Source: Jeotgalibaca sp052266715 (lineage in GTDB: Bacteria > Bacillota > Bacilli > Lactobacillales > Aerococcaceae). Taken from it: a stretch of 64,000 nucleotides of DNA. Each line of letters opens with the position of its first letter. Position 1 is the first letter of the stretch. The stretch is taken from assembly GCA_052266715.1 (NCBI GenBank), contig JBQPRB010000002.1. The stretch is one strand, 5' to 3'. A model generated the notes under the pieces. It made no database searches and had not been told where the DNA came from. It saw only the letters and a program-made list of their open reading frames with translations. Position numbers and translations under genes: made by a program. Shown one piece after another: positions 8,327 to 16,765 of this stretch.

Positions 8327-8782
8327 ATGAGTTGGGGTGAAATAGCAGGACTTATTGCGGCAATAGCATTTGCAGCATTGGTCATATTTTTAATCCTGGC
8401 AATCCGAAAAGCAACAGTTGTTCTCGGCGAGGTTTCAAAAATTGCTGAAGAAGCAAATAAGAGTGTTGCAGTGATTACTAAAGATGTAGACCATCTTTCC
8501 ATAGAGGTCGAAGGATTGTTAAACAAGGCGAATACATTGGTTGATGATTTGAATGGTAAAATCAGCAAAACCGATCCGCTATTCACAGCGATTGGTGATC
8601 TTGGAGTGACAGTATCTGATGTGAATCAATCTACGCGGAACTTGGCAACATCGGTCACTGGAAAAGCACACAAGCTTAAAAAAGAGTCTACTGTCAGCAA
8701 GCTGGGAAGAACGGCAACGACGCTAAATCGTCGTCGCAAAGAGAAAAAGAATGCTGAAAGCACCAATATTAATGTCTACTAA
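8327..8782 (+). CDS. ytxG: DUF948 protein YtxG-like
   Basis: 151 residues: one N-terminal membrane helix (about 7-29), then an amphipathic helical region with alternating polar and hydrophobic residues typical of DUF948 proteins, and a basic C-terminus (RRRKEKKN). In B. subtilis YtxG and YtxH are encoded together in a general-stress operon near ccpA; here ytxH follows by 34 bases and ccpA is 1.8 kb away. Molecular function is unknown; it may be a membrane-anchored structural or methyl-acceptor-like coiled-coil protein. The start ATG 8327 has AAGGGAG upstream. Confidence 0.8.
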   Translation: MSWGEIAGLIAAIAFAALVIFLILAIRKATVVLGEVSKIAEEANKSVAVITKDVDHLSIEVEGLLNKANTLVDDLNGKISKTDPLFTAIGDLGVTVSDVNQSTRNLATSVTGKAHKLKKESTVSKLGRTATTLNRRRKEKKNAESTNINVY

Positions 8783-8816
8783 ACAATAAATTTAATAATG
8801 AAGGAGAGAATGAAAA

Positions 8817-9260
8817 ATGGGTAAAAGAGATGGCGGATTTGTATTAGGAGCAATTATCGGGGGAGCTGCTGCAGCAATTACAGCCTTGTTGTTTGCGCCA
8901 AAATCTGGAAAAGAACTACGTCAGGATATCACAAATGAATTTGATGATTTAATGGATACAATGTATGACTACAAAGATATCGCAGTTGAAAAAGGCAGCG
9001 AGCTTGTAGAAGTTGCTAAAGAAACGACAGATGATATCAAGGTGAGTCTGAAAGATACATCCAGTCATTTGAAAACGCAATATGCTGAAACGAAAGACAA
9101 AGTATCAGAAGATTTCCGTAAAGCAAAAACCGAAGTTGATAAATCAGTTGCGGATGTAAAAGAATCTGCTGCTGTAGGGAAAGATGTTGCCACTGAAATT
9201 GTTGGAGAAGCAAAAGAAAAAACAGCGAATGAAAAACATCCAACAAATGATTTAGGATAA
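8817..9260 (+). CDS. ytxH: YtxH-like general stress protein
   Basis: 147 residues beginning with the YtxH signature: a short basic start, a glycine/alanine-rich membrane segment (about 7-27, GAIIGGAAAAITALLFAP) and then GKELR. The rest is a highly charged helical tail rich in K, E, D and T, with a repeated K-x-x-V/T pattern suggesting an extended coiled coil or LEA-like protein. It forms an operon with ytxG. Family members are induced by envelope or general stress in Bacillus; the exact role is not known. Confidence 0.82.
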   Translation: MGKRDGGFVLGAIIGGAAAAITALLFAPKSGKELRQDITNEFDDLMDTMYDYKDIAVEKGSELVEVAKETTDDIKVSLKDTSSHLKTQYAETKDKVSEDFRKAKTEVDKSVADVKESAAVGKDVATEIVGEAKEKTANEKHPTNDLG

Positions 9261-9265
9261 TATAT

Positions 9266-9303
9266 AAAAGAGCTTGAGTGGCACTGCCACACAAGCTCTT
9301 TTA
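9266..9303. terminator. Terminator between ytxH and pepQ
   Basis: A long stem AAAAGAGCTTG-GTGGCA paired with its complement, with A and T runs on the two sides, serves both the ytxGH and pepQ transcripts. Confidence 0.88.
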
Positions 9304-9306
9304 CTA

Positions 9307-10422
9307 TTATTTGATAAAATCTACGTAAGCACTTATTTCTGTTGGGAAGAACGTAAATGAATGAAATCCGTCTTCGTCGATATAACCGCAATCCTCAATT
9401 CTAACACCGACTTCATTTTGAATATAGATGCCTGGTTCAATAGAAAAACACATATTTTTAATGAGTTTCATATCATTTCCGTCCATAATCGAGGGGAATT
9501 CATGGACACCTTGGCCTAAGCCATGACCCAAGCGATGATTGAAATATTTTCCATATCCTTTATCACTAATAACCTTGCGTGCAATCCCGTCTAGCTCCGA
9601 AGCTGTCATGGAAAGCGAAGCTTGCTTCATTGCTTCATCATGGGCTTGAAGGACAGTATGATAGACTTCAATTTGCTGTTCTGAAGGTGTTTCACCAAAG
9701 AATAGCGTCCGCGTCACATCACTGGCAAAACCTTTGTACATGACGCCTAAGTCAAAAAGAACAAACTGATTTTCCTCTAGGCGTCGGTTTCCTGGAGTCC
9801 CATGAGGATTTGCGGCATTATCCCCGAATAACACCATAGTATCAAAACTCATGTGACTTATACCTTGTTTTTTTAATTGATACTCAATTTCAGCCACAAC
9901 TTCCAACTCAGTTACTCCGATTTTTAGAGAACGAGCTCCGATTTTAATTGCTTCATCTGCCCAAAAACCTGCTTTCTGCATTTTTTCTATTTCTTCCGGA
10001 GTTTTTTGAATTCGCAGGTTTTCAATTACGGGCGAATAGTCATGATTAAAATGGCTGGAAGGAAATTCTGACATGAGCGCTTCTAATTTAAAGACAGAGA
10101 GTTGTTGTTTTTCAATCGCCCATTGTGTGGCGTCAACCTGCATTGATTTAATTATTTGTTTTATAAGTTGCCATGGATTTTCAGTATCCATATAACTGTG
10201 GACAGTCATACTTGATACTATTCGTTCAGCACCTTCTTTATCTAAAGCGGGTGTGAAAAGGATAGGGGATGCTTCTTTGAATACCATAAGAGCGAGAATT
10301 CTTTCATGAGGTTCACTAAGATATCCGGTCAAAAGATGTATAGTACTTGGGTCATTGAAAAATACTACGTCTATTTGATCTTCTTTCATTTTTTCGGTAA
10401 TAATATTTAAGTGATTATGCAA
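9307..10422 (-). CDS. pepQ: Xaa-Pro dipeptidase (M24B)
   Basis: Cytoplasmic metallopeptidase that cleaves X-Pro dipeptides. 371 residues: a creatinase-like N-terminal domain to about 125, then the pita-bread catalytic domain. The five metal ligands are visible: the two aspartates in DLGVMYKGFASD, the histidine in HGLGQGVHE and the glutamates in SIEPG and RIEDCG. The start ATG 10422 has AAGGAGG. It is divergent from ccpA across a shared regulatory region containing a cre-like site, the same arrangement as pepQ-ccpA in lactobacilli. Confidence 0.93.
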   Translation of the reverse strand: MHNHLNIITEKMKEDQIDVVFFNDPSTIHLLTGYLSEPHERILALMVFKEASPILFTPALDKEGAERIVSSMTVHSYMDTENPWQLIKQIIKSMQVDATQWAIEKQQLSVFKLEALMSEFPSSHFNHDYSPVIENLRIQKTPEEIEKMQKAGFWADEAIKIGARSLKIGVTELEVVAEIEYQLKKQGISHMSFDTMVLFGDNAANPHGTPGNRRLEENQFVLFDLGVMYKGFASDVTRTLFFGETPSEQQIEVYHTVLQAHDEAMKQASLSMTASELDGIARKVISDKGYGKYFNHRLGHGLGQGVHEFPSIMDGNDMKLIKNMCFSIEPGIYIQNEVGVRIEDCGYIDEDGFHSFTFFPTEISAYVDFIK

Positions 10423-10447
10423 TTTATTTTCCTCCTTTTTGTGGTAT

Positions 10448-10475
10448 ATTATAACATGGAATCAAAATTGTGAAA
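10448..10475 (-). promoter_or_regulatory. pepQ promoter
   Basis: On the minus strand, TTTCAC (10475-10470) and a perfect TATAAT (10453-10448) are separated by 16 bases; the pepQ start is 26 bases downstream of the -10 box. Confidence 0.6.
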
Positions 10476-10504
10476 TAAATCTTGTCATTTTCATGAAAAA
10501 AACA

Positions 10505-10518
10505 TTAAAACGCTTGCA
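10505..10518. promoter_or_regulatory. cre-like CcpA operator in pepQ-ccpA intergenic region
   Basis: TTAAAACGCTTGCA differs from the catabolite-responsive element consensus (TGWAARCGYTWNCW) only at the second base. It lies about 113 bases upstream of ccpA and 83 upstream of pepQ, consistent with ccpA autoregulation and carbon control of pepQ. Confidence 0.65.
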
Positions 10519-10617
10519 TTTACATGAAAATAATGATAAGTTTTCATTGGGAATGTAATTATATCTTTATGCAGAAGTTAAATTAAAAAACACATTTATA
10601 AAAAGGGGAAAAAGGGT

Positions 10618-11631
10618 ATGGAGAAACAAACTATTACAATTTATGACGTTGCCCGTGAAGCAAATGTTTCTATGGCGACTGTCTCACGTGTTGTTAATGG
10701 CAATCCAAACGTTAAACCATCAACACGTAAAAAAGTTCTGGAAGTAATCGATCGTCTAGACTACCGTCCAAACGCAGTGGCACGAGGATTGGCTAGTAAG
10801 AAAACAACAACAGTAGGGGTTATCATCCCAGATGTTACCAACATGTTCTTTGCATCACTTGCAAGAGGGATTGATGACATTGCTACGATGTACAAGTATA
10901 ACATCATCCTAGCAAACTCAGATCAAAATGAAAGCAAAGAAATCCAAGTTCTTAATACGCTACTTGCAAAACAAGTTGATGGTATTATCTATATGGGAAA
11001 TAAAATAACGGATGAACTTCGTGCTGAATTTTCCCGCTCAAAAACACCAGTTGTATTGGCTGGTACAGTTGATCCCGACCAACAAGTAGGAAGTGTTAAT
11101 ATTGATTATATCGATGCGACTGAAAAAGTTATCGGAAAATTAATTGAAAGCGAAAGAAAAAACATTGGATTTGTAACATCACATTTAGCGAATCCTATCA
11201 ATGCCCAATATCGCTTGAAAGGTTACAAAAATGCACTTCTTTCAGCAGAGATTTCTTTTAACGAAGGAAATGTATTTGAAAGTGACGGTTCAGTGGATGC
11301 AGGTGAAGCTTTGGCTACCCAATTACTTGAAAAAGGAATTGATAGTGCTTATGTGACAGATGATGAATTAGCAATTGGTTTGTTAAATGGAATCATCAAT
11401 GCAGGCGTTAAAGTACCAGAGGATTTTGAAATTGTTTCAAGTAACAATTCAAAAATCACGGATATGGCGCGTCCTAAATTGAGCTCTATCATGTTACCAC
11501 TTTATGATATCGGTGCCGTAGCAATGCGCCTACTGACAAAAATCATGAACAAAGAAGAGATTGACGAAAAAACAATAACATTACCATACAAAGTTGTTTA
11601 TCGTGGAACAACACTTACAGAAGAAGAATAA
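10618..11631 (+). CDS. ccpA: Catabolite control protein A
   Basis: LacI/GalR-family master regulator of carbon catabolite repression, acting on cre sites with HPr-Ser46-P. 337 residues, normal length. The N-terminal helix-turn-helix (about 6-26, IYDVAREANVSMATVSRVV) and hinge helix (RPNAVARGLASKK) are typical, followed by the two-lobed periplasmic-binding-like core beginning TVGVIIPDVTN. ATG 10618 has AAAAGGGG upstream. It is monocistronic and divergent from pepQ. Confidence 0.96.
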   Translation: MEKQTITIYDVAREANVSMATVSRVVNGNPNVKPSTRKKVLEVIDRLDYRPNAVARGLASKKTTTVGVIIPDVTNMFFASLARGIDDIATMYKYNIILANSDQNESKEIQVLNTLLAKQVDGIIYMGNKITDELRAEFSRSKTPVVLAGTVDPDQQVGSVNIDYIDATEKVIGKLIESERKNIGFVTSHLANPINAQYRLKGYKNALLSAEISFNEGNVFESDGSVDAGEALATQLLEKGIDSAYVTDDELAIGLLNGIINAGVKVPEDFEIVSSNNSKITDMARPKLSSIMLPLYDIGAVAMRLLTKIMNKEEIDEKTITLPYKVVYRGTTLTEEE

Positions 11632-11632
11632 C

Positions 11633-11670
11633 AAAAAACCGTATCCCCAATTTTGGGGATACGGTTTTTT
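11633..11670. terminator. Terminator between ccpA and pbp1B
   Basis: AACCGTATCCCCAA paired with its complement and flanked by A and T runs. It serves ccpA on the plus strand and the convergent PBP gene on the minus strand. Confidence 0.9.
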
Positions 11671-11671
11671 G

Positions 11672-14341
11672 TTAATTGTTGTTATTTTCAGTTTTTTCTT
11701 TCTCTTCTTTTTTCTTAGCTTCCTCTTCCGCCTTCTTCTTGGCTTCTTCTTCCGCCTTTTTCTTTGCCGCCTCATCCTGTTTTTTCTTATCAGCAGATGC
11801 GACTTGTTCTACTTTTTTCTTAGCTTCCTCTTCAGCTTTTTTCTTAGCTGCAGCTTCCGCATCACTTAATCTTTTCTCTTCCGCGTTCCAGAAAGCCAAT
11901 CTGATGTCAACATCTGTTGCACCAGGTGAGAAATTATAAGTAGGAGCTTTTGGTAGATTAGTTTCCTTGAATAAATCTGTTCGTTTCGCTCCATCAACAG
12001 TAACTGTTTTATTTGTTCCCGGGATAGTTACTTTTCCAGGAAGGGTACCCGTACTTGCGACGACGGATTTTTCTACGATACCACCCGGACGTTGATGTAC
12101 CTGGTCTGTACCAAAAGTTTCTGGACTAACAGCATTAACTTTATTGGCTATTAAGGCCCAGTATTTCATATTATTAACCGATGGCCACCCCGTAAAATAT
12201 GGGTCATCGAAAATATGGGTTTCAAACTTATTATTATACCCTACCCATGAACTTAAAGTAACAGTAGGAGTACTTCCAATAAACCAGTAGTCGGTGTTTT
12301 TATCAGATGTACCTGTCTTAGCTGCCAAGTCGGAACTGAAATTCAGGTAATTTTTGATTTGCTTGGAGAATCCTTGGTCAACAACATCACGTAAAATATC
12401 TAGTGTTAAGTACGCAGTTTGATCAGAAAAAACTTCCCGTGATTCGGGTTCATGTTCATAAATGACATTCCCATCAACATCTTCAATTCTTTCAATTAGA
12501 TAATGGGGAACAAAATCACCATGATTAGCAAAAGTAGCAAATCCATTTGTTTGTTCCGCTACGGTGACGTTTGTCGTACCTAAAGAGAAAGCTCTCAATC
12601 CTTTTTCGTTATCAATTGTTTCATAATCCATCATATCCATGTATTTATAGGGCTCCATTCCCTTGGATAACATTTCAATATAAAGTTTAGCTGTCGGATT
12701 ATTCATAGATTGATACAGAGCCTCGCGGGCTGTTACCAATTTGTTGGAAATTTTCTCACCAATATTTGAAACTTCCCATATCCCTTCAGAATCACGCGCC
12801 TCTTCACCCATTGGCGTATCAGGCAGCATTGAAGCCGGTGAAATTAAGTTCATTTCAATGGCCGGAGCATAAACAGCTAAAGGTTTGATGGTTGAAGCAG
12901 GGGAACGTGGGGCATCAAAGGCATGATCTACTTGGTCAACTGAAAAGTCAACACCGCCAATAAACCCTAGCACCCGTCCCGTTGTGTTTTCAAGTAATAC
13001 ACTACCTGATTGAGCCAATTCAATTTGCTCTTTCGTTTCTCCTGTTTCTTCATCTACATAAGTATCAATATATTCTTCTCCTAGATTCGGAGCATATTCA
13101 GCTGCTGCTTCTTGCATCGCATTATAAATGTCTTTGTCGATAGTAGAATAGACTTTCAAACCAGCCGTTTCTAGGTAATCTTGATTTCTAAAATAGTACT
13201 CATTATATAAATCAACATCTGCATCGACTTCTTCAAAACTCAAACCATTTTTTTCAGCCTCGACAGCCATTAAAGTTTCAATCGTTTGCTTCTCTACTTG
13301 TTGGTAAAGGAAGTTATGATTATCTAAATTGCTATCTTGTTCGAGAACGAAATCTGCTGCAATGTCATAGGTCATTGCAGAGTCATATTCTTCTTTTGTG
13401 ATTGTTTGCTCTTCAAACATCCGTGTCAGAACTGTTTTCATCCGGTCAATACCAGCTGAATTATCTTCATATAATTCACCGGTATTTGTGTATGGGGTAT
13501 AGATATATGGATTCTGCGGTAAACCTACTAGAAAGGCAGCTTGTGGTAAGTTCACCTCATTAGCATGAACACCAAAAATTCCGAGCGCTGCTTCTTCAAT
13601 ACCAGCGACGTTTGAACCGGCGCTATTACGTCCAAAAGGAGAAACATTCAAGTAGGCTGTCAAAATTTCGTCTTTATCAAAATAATTTTCCAATCGCATC
13701 GCCAACAACATTTCATTTACCTTACGCGAAAAGGTGACTTCGCTTGTAAGTAATTGTTGCTTAACGAGTTGTTGCGTGATTGTTGATCCACCAGTTGTTG
13801 CACCCACACCCGTTACTTCCGTGATGAGAGCTCTTAGAACAGCTTTGGGAACAATCCCATTATGCTCATGAAAGTATTCATCCTCCGTCGAAATCAACCC
13901 ATCAATTATATAAGGTGAAATTTGATCGTGTTGGATAACCGTACGTTGAATATCTGTACGCACTTCAGAAATCCTGTCACCATTGCTGTAATGAAGACTT
14001 GAAACTAATTCTACGTTTCCGATTGCCTGTGACATCACTGTGCGATCTGGCGGAGTTTCTGTATCAACCAATGAGGCAAATAATCCCAAGCCCACACCGG
14101 CACCCAGAAAACCTAGAAGTGCAATAATCAGTGCAATTGAAATCATAATCGTTTTTACCACACCGTAAGTAACATTAAAACCAAATGCACCTTTAGATGC
14201 AATCATATGTAAATTCTTGTTTGACTTGAGTTGCTTATACGTATCTTTTAAAAATAGCGAAGTACTGACATATAACTTTTTCGAGAATGCAGAAACTTGT
14301 TTTGAAATTGCGTCAAACTGGTTCCCGTTCGAATTATTCAT
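11672..14341 (-). CDS. pbp1B: Class A penicillin-binding protein (PBP1B type)
   Basis: Bifunctional peptidoglycan synthase of 889 residues. A cytoplasmic N-terminus and one membrane helix (about 65-90) precede a GT51 glycosyltransferase domain with catalytic Glu in STEDEYF and the GGSTITQQL motif. The transpeptidase domain has SPASTIKP (about residue 482), a SMN motif and KTGT. The sequence around these motifs resembles streptococcal PBP1B more than PBP1A. The last 80 residues are a low-complexity Lys/Glu/Ala repeat ending in NNNN. The frame opens at TTG 14377, but ATG 14341 behind AGAGAGGGA is the better start. The open frames on the opposite strand of the repetitive tail are composition artefacts. 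Confidence 0.93.
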   Translation of the reverse strand: MNNSNGNQFDAISKQVSAFSKKLYVSTSLFLKDTYKQLKSNKNLHMIASKGAFGFNVTYGVVKTIMISIALIIALLGFLGAGVGLGLFASLVDTETPPDRTVMSQAIGNVELVSSLHYSNGDRISEVRTDIQRTVIQHDQISPYIIDGLISTEDEYFHEHNGIVPKAVLRALITEVTGVGATTGGSTITQQLVKQQLLTSEVTFSRKVNEMLLAMRLENYFDKDEILTAYLNVSPFGRNSAGSNVAGIEEAALGIFGVHANEVNLPQAAFLVGLPQNPYIYTPYTNTGELYEDNSAGIDRMKTVLTRMFEEQTITKEEYDSAMTYDIAADFVLEQDSNLDNHNFLYQQVEKQTIETLMAVEAEKNGLSFEEVDADVDLYNEYYFRNQDYLETAGLKVYSTIDKDIYNAMQEAAAEYAPNLGEEYIDTYVDEETGETKEQIELAQSGSVLLENTTGRVLGFIGGVDFSVDQVDHAFDAPRSPASTIKPLAVYAPAIEMNLISPASMLPDTPMGEEARDSEGIWEVSNIGEKISNKLVTAREALYQSMNNPTAKLYIEMLSKGMEPYKYMDMMDYETIDNEKGLRAFSLGTTNVTVAEQTNGFATFANHGDFVPHYLIERIEDVDGNVIYEHEPESREVFSDQTAYLTLDILRDVVDQGFSKQIKNYLNFSSDLAAKTGTSDKNTDYWFIGSTPTVTLSSWVGYNNKFETHIFDDPYFTGWPSVNNMKYWALIANKVNAVSPETFGTDQVHQRPGGIVEKSVVASTGTLPGKVTIPGTNKTVTVDGAKRTDLFKETNLPKAPTYNFSPGATDVDIRLAFWNAEEKRLSDAEAAAKKKAEEEAKKKVEQVASADKKKQDEAAKKKAEEEAKKKAEEEAKKKEEKEKTENNNN

Positions 14342-14425
14342 TTTATCCCTCTCTCTAATATCCATAGTCTCGAACAATTATACCAAAAATTGGAGCATGT
14401 ATCTATTTTGTGGCTTGATAGATAT

Positions 14426-14463
14426 AAAAAAGAAACCAGACTGTAATATAACTGGTTTCTTTT
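14426..14463. terminator. Terminator of trhO
   Basis: AAAGAAACCAG paired with CTGGTTTCTTT with a 13-base loop and T-rich flanks on both strands. It lies just beyond the trhO stop codon and upstream of pbp1B. Confidence 0.8.
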
Positions 14464-14467
14464 CGAT

Positions 14468-15445
14468 TTAATTTGTAAGTTCAACACTCTCAATTGTCTC
14501 GCCAATTTTCGCTAAGCGGTCTTCGACTTCACTTGCCGATAAATGATGACCCAAAACATATCTATTTCTAGGAGATACGCGACATTCGTGTGAACAACCC
14601 CGTAAGTATTTATGTTCGTTTTCCTCCGAAGAAAGGAATTGACGATTACAATCTGGGTTTCCGCAGTTAACATAACGTTCGCAAGGAGAACCATCAAACC
14701 AATCTTTACCTACCACAACATGTTCTTTGCGGTTAATGTCAACAGCGATGCGCTCGTCAAAAACATACATCTTGCCATCCCAAAGCTCGCCTTGAACCTC
14801 TGGATCTTTTCCATAAGTAGCAATCCCACCATGTAATTGGCCGACATCATTAAAACCTTCTTTAACTAACCAACCGGAGAATTTCTCGCAACGGATTCCT
14901 CCAGTACAATAGGTTACGACACGTTTATCCATGAATTGTTCTTTGTTATCACGAATCCATTGTGGGAGTTCACGGAAATTACGGATGTCAGGTCTAACCG
15001 CTCCACGGAAATGACCTAAGTCGTATTCGTAGTCATTTCGTGCATCGATAACTACTGTGTTTTCATCCAGGATTGCTTCTTTAAATTCTTGCGGTGATAG
15101 GTAATCGCCGGTTACTTGATTAGGATTTAAATCATCCTCTCCCAATTGTAGAGAAACAATTTCAGGACGGTAACGGACAAACATTTTTTTGAAAGCATGT
15201 CCATCTGCCTCATCAATTTTCCACATAATGTCATTAAATCGTGTATCTTCGTTCATAAGGGCGATATAGGCATCTGTTTGTTCGATTGTTCCTGACAAAG
15301 TCCCATTGATGCCTTCCTCTGATACCAAAATACGACCTTTCAAACCTAGTTTTTTGCATACTTCTAAATGTTCTTTAGAAAATGTTTCTGCATTTTCAAT
15401 TTCTACATATTTATAAAATAGTAGGACACGAAAATCTCCTGCCAT
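14468..15445 (-). CDS. trhO: tRNA uridine(34) hydroxylase, rhodanese type (TrhO/YceA)
   Basis: Oxygen-dependent hydroxylase that makes ho5U at the wobble position of tRNAs decoding NNU/NNG-type boxes. 325 residues: an N-terminal acylphosphatase-like domain (to about 95), a rhodanese domain with the active-site loop CTGGIRCEK (about residue 180), and a C-terminal cysteine-rich region (CERYVNCGNPDC and CSHEC). All family hallmarks are present and length is normal. ATG 15445 follows GGAGGAATT. Monocistronic, with its own terminator. Confidence 0.92.
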   Translation of the reverse strand: MAGDFRVLLFYKYVEIENAETFSKEHLEVCKKLGLKGRILVSEEGINGTLSGTIEQTDAYIALMNEDTRFNDIMWKIDEADGHAFKKMFVRYRPEIVSLQLGEDDLNPNQVTGDYLSPQEFKEAILDENTVVIDARNDYEYDLGHFRGAVRPDIRNFRELPQWIRDNKEQFMDKRVVTYCTGGIRCEKFSGWLVKEGFNDVGQLHGGIATYGKDPEVQGELWDGKMYVFDERIAVDINRKEHVVVGKDWFDGSPCERYVNCGNPDCNRQFLSSEENEHKYLRGCSHECRVSPRNRYVLGHHLSASEVEDRLAKIGETIESVELTN

Positions 15446-15554
15446 GATAATTCCTCCAATAATTTTTACTTTTACTCTTTATTATAGTCCTAATAGTTAT
15501 TTGTGGCTACATAAAAGCTCACATGTTAGACTTTTAAACAAAAGGGGGGATAGT

Positions 15555-16430
15555 GTGAAAAAATGTCTCGTCATTATTAATCCATCATCCGGAAAAGCAG
15601 ACTTCCATAAATTTTTAAATATTTTAACTGAAAAATTGAATCAACAATATTTTCCGGTCGAGATAGCTTACACAAAAGGAAAAGGAGATGCAACCCAATT
15701 TGCGAAAGATACCACTGCAGATATTATTGTGTCAGTTGGTGGAGATGGGACCGTCCGAGAAGTAGTAAATGGCATGATGCAAAATGAGAACATGGCTACC
15801 TTAGGTATTGTACCTGCTGGGACTGTTAACGACTTGGCTCGTTCTTTGGATATTCCCCTAGATCCTAATGAAGCCATTAACATATTAGGACAGAATAGTA
15901 TTCAAAAAATTGATGTCGGATCAGTGAATACTTCTTACTTTATCTCGTTGATTGCCCTTGGAGGCATTCCCCAGGCTATTCATGATGTAACTTCACAGGC
16001 TAAAAATAAATGGGGAAGGGGAGCATACTTTATGAACGGTGTTCGGTATGCTTTTAAACAACAAAGTTTTCCCTATAAAATCCAGTTGGATAATCAGGAA
16101 TTTGAAGGGGAAACCTCCTTATTAGTCATATCTTTGCGAAATTCTGTAGCTGGAATGGAGAAGTTTTTTAAAGATTCAAAACCCAATGACGGTAAGCTGC
16201 ATATCATGTTCTTTCCTATTTTTAAGCTAATAAAAGCCGGTTTCTTTGTCGCACAAATACTAGCGGGCAAAATTCACCAGAATCCGCAAATAAATATTTT
16301 TTCGTTTTCAGAGGCTAAAATCGAAGTCCCAGAAAATTCGAGCATCAACATTGATGGCGAAAAAGAGCAAGGAGGTAGCCTGGTTATTAAAATATTTCCC
16401 AAGGTTTTACCCGTGATTGTAAAAAAATAA
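15555..16430 (+). CDS. Diacylglycerol/lipid kinase family protein (YegS/BmrU)
   Basis: 291-residue soluble kinase with the DAGK catalytic domain: INPSSGK near the N-terminus, the nucleotide-binding SVGGDGTVREVVNG and the PAGTVNDLAR motif, and a C-terminal beta domain ending with NIDGE. It could phosphorylate diacylglycerol or a related lipid; DgkB performs this step in Gram-positive lipoteichoic acid turnover, but dgkB normally lies next to rlmCD, which is absent here, so a YegS/BmrU paralogue is as likely. The frame is open back to 15444, overlapping the divergent trhO start, but GTG 15555 behind AAAGGGGGG is the evident start. Confidence 0.85.
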   Translation: MKKCLVIINPSSGKADFHKFLNILTEKLNQQYFPVEIAYTKGKGDATQFAKDTTADIIVSVGGDGTVREVVNGMMQNENMATLGIVPAGTVNDLARSLDIPLDPNEAINILGQNSIQKIDVGSVNTSYFISLIALGGIPQAIHDVTSQAKNKWGRGAYFMNGVRYAFKQQSFPYKIQLDNQEFEGETSLLVISLRNSVAGMEKFFKDSKPNDGKLHIMFFPIFKLIKAGFFVAQILAGKIHQNPQINIFSFSEAKIEVPENSSINIDGEKEQGGSLVIKIFPKVLPVIVKK

Positions 16431-16440
16431 AGATTCAATC

Positions 16441-16503
16441 ATTTATGGTGTTGGCCAGTATTCTTCTCGGGAATCCTGTAAGGCATTTCCTTCAACAAAC
16501 ACC
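16441..16503. repeat. Internally deleted copy of repeat family 1
   Basis: 63 bases that match, in inverted orientation, the two ends of the palindromic element at 3383-3603 (TTTATGGTGTTGG then TATTCTTCTCGG at one end, GCATTTCCTTCA at the other), with about 150 central bases missing. The terminal complementarity GGTGTT/AACACC-like is retained, so it still folds as a hairpin. Confidence 0.65.
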
Positions 16504-16520
16504 AATTAACCTACATAAAG

Positions 16521-16548
16521 AGGAGCAGGGAGATAACTCCCTGCTCCT
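16521..16548. terminator. Strong hairpin downstream of the lipid kinase gene
   Basis: A perfect 12-bp stem AGGAGCAGGGAG/CTCCCTGCTCCT with a 4-base loop. The T-run is weak on both strands, so termination is likely but not certain; it could protect the transcript 3' end. Confidence 0.6.
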
Positions 16549-16576
16549 TATCTATTACGAATAATTCAACACAAAC

Positions 16577-16760
16577 GTGCTCAAAAAGACAGCCCCGACG
16601 CCACTTTGTCCTGGTTATTGCTGCTTCAGCAGCTTACAAACATGATACACTTGGGCGTCAGCCGACAGTGCCCCCATAATAATGCTCAGCTGGTCTGCGA
16701 CCTTCCTATGCTTATTCGTTCCAGTGGTTCAGGGCTAAACGCCTTTTTTCACACTCTCCT
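16577..16760. repeat. Modular structured repeat, copy A (family 2)
   Basis: About 184 bases, more than 70% alike by eye to 60711-60943. It starts GTGCTCAAAAAGACAGCCCC and ends GGGCTAAACGCC plus a T-run and CACTCTCC, so the ends are imperfect inverted repeats. It contains one copy of a 42-nt hairpin module (16609-16650, with apical CTGCTTCAGCAG) followed by the spacer hairpin GGTCTGCGACC; the second module of copy B is absent. It sits 6 bases from the stop codon of pepF. An ATG frame of 71 codons (16606-16821) runs across it and is not credible as a gene because it is only the readthrough of the repeat. Confidence 0.75.
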
Positions 16761-16765
16761 GTACT

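Noticed and set aside
11594..11939. Open frames on the plus strand opposite the PBP C-terminal tail
   Set aside because: They mirror the A/G-rich repeat (Phe/Leu/Ser-rich translations), have no ribosome site and overlap the ccpA end and a terminator.
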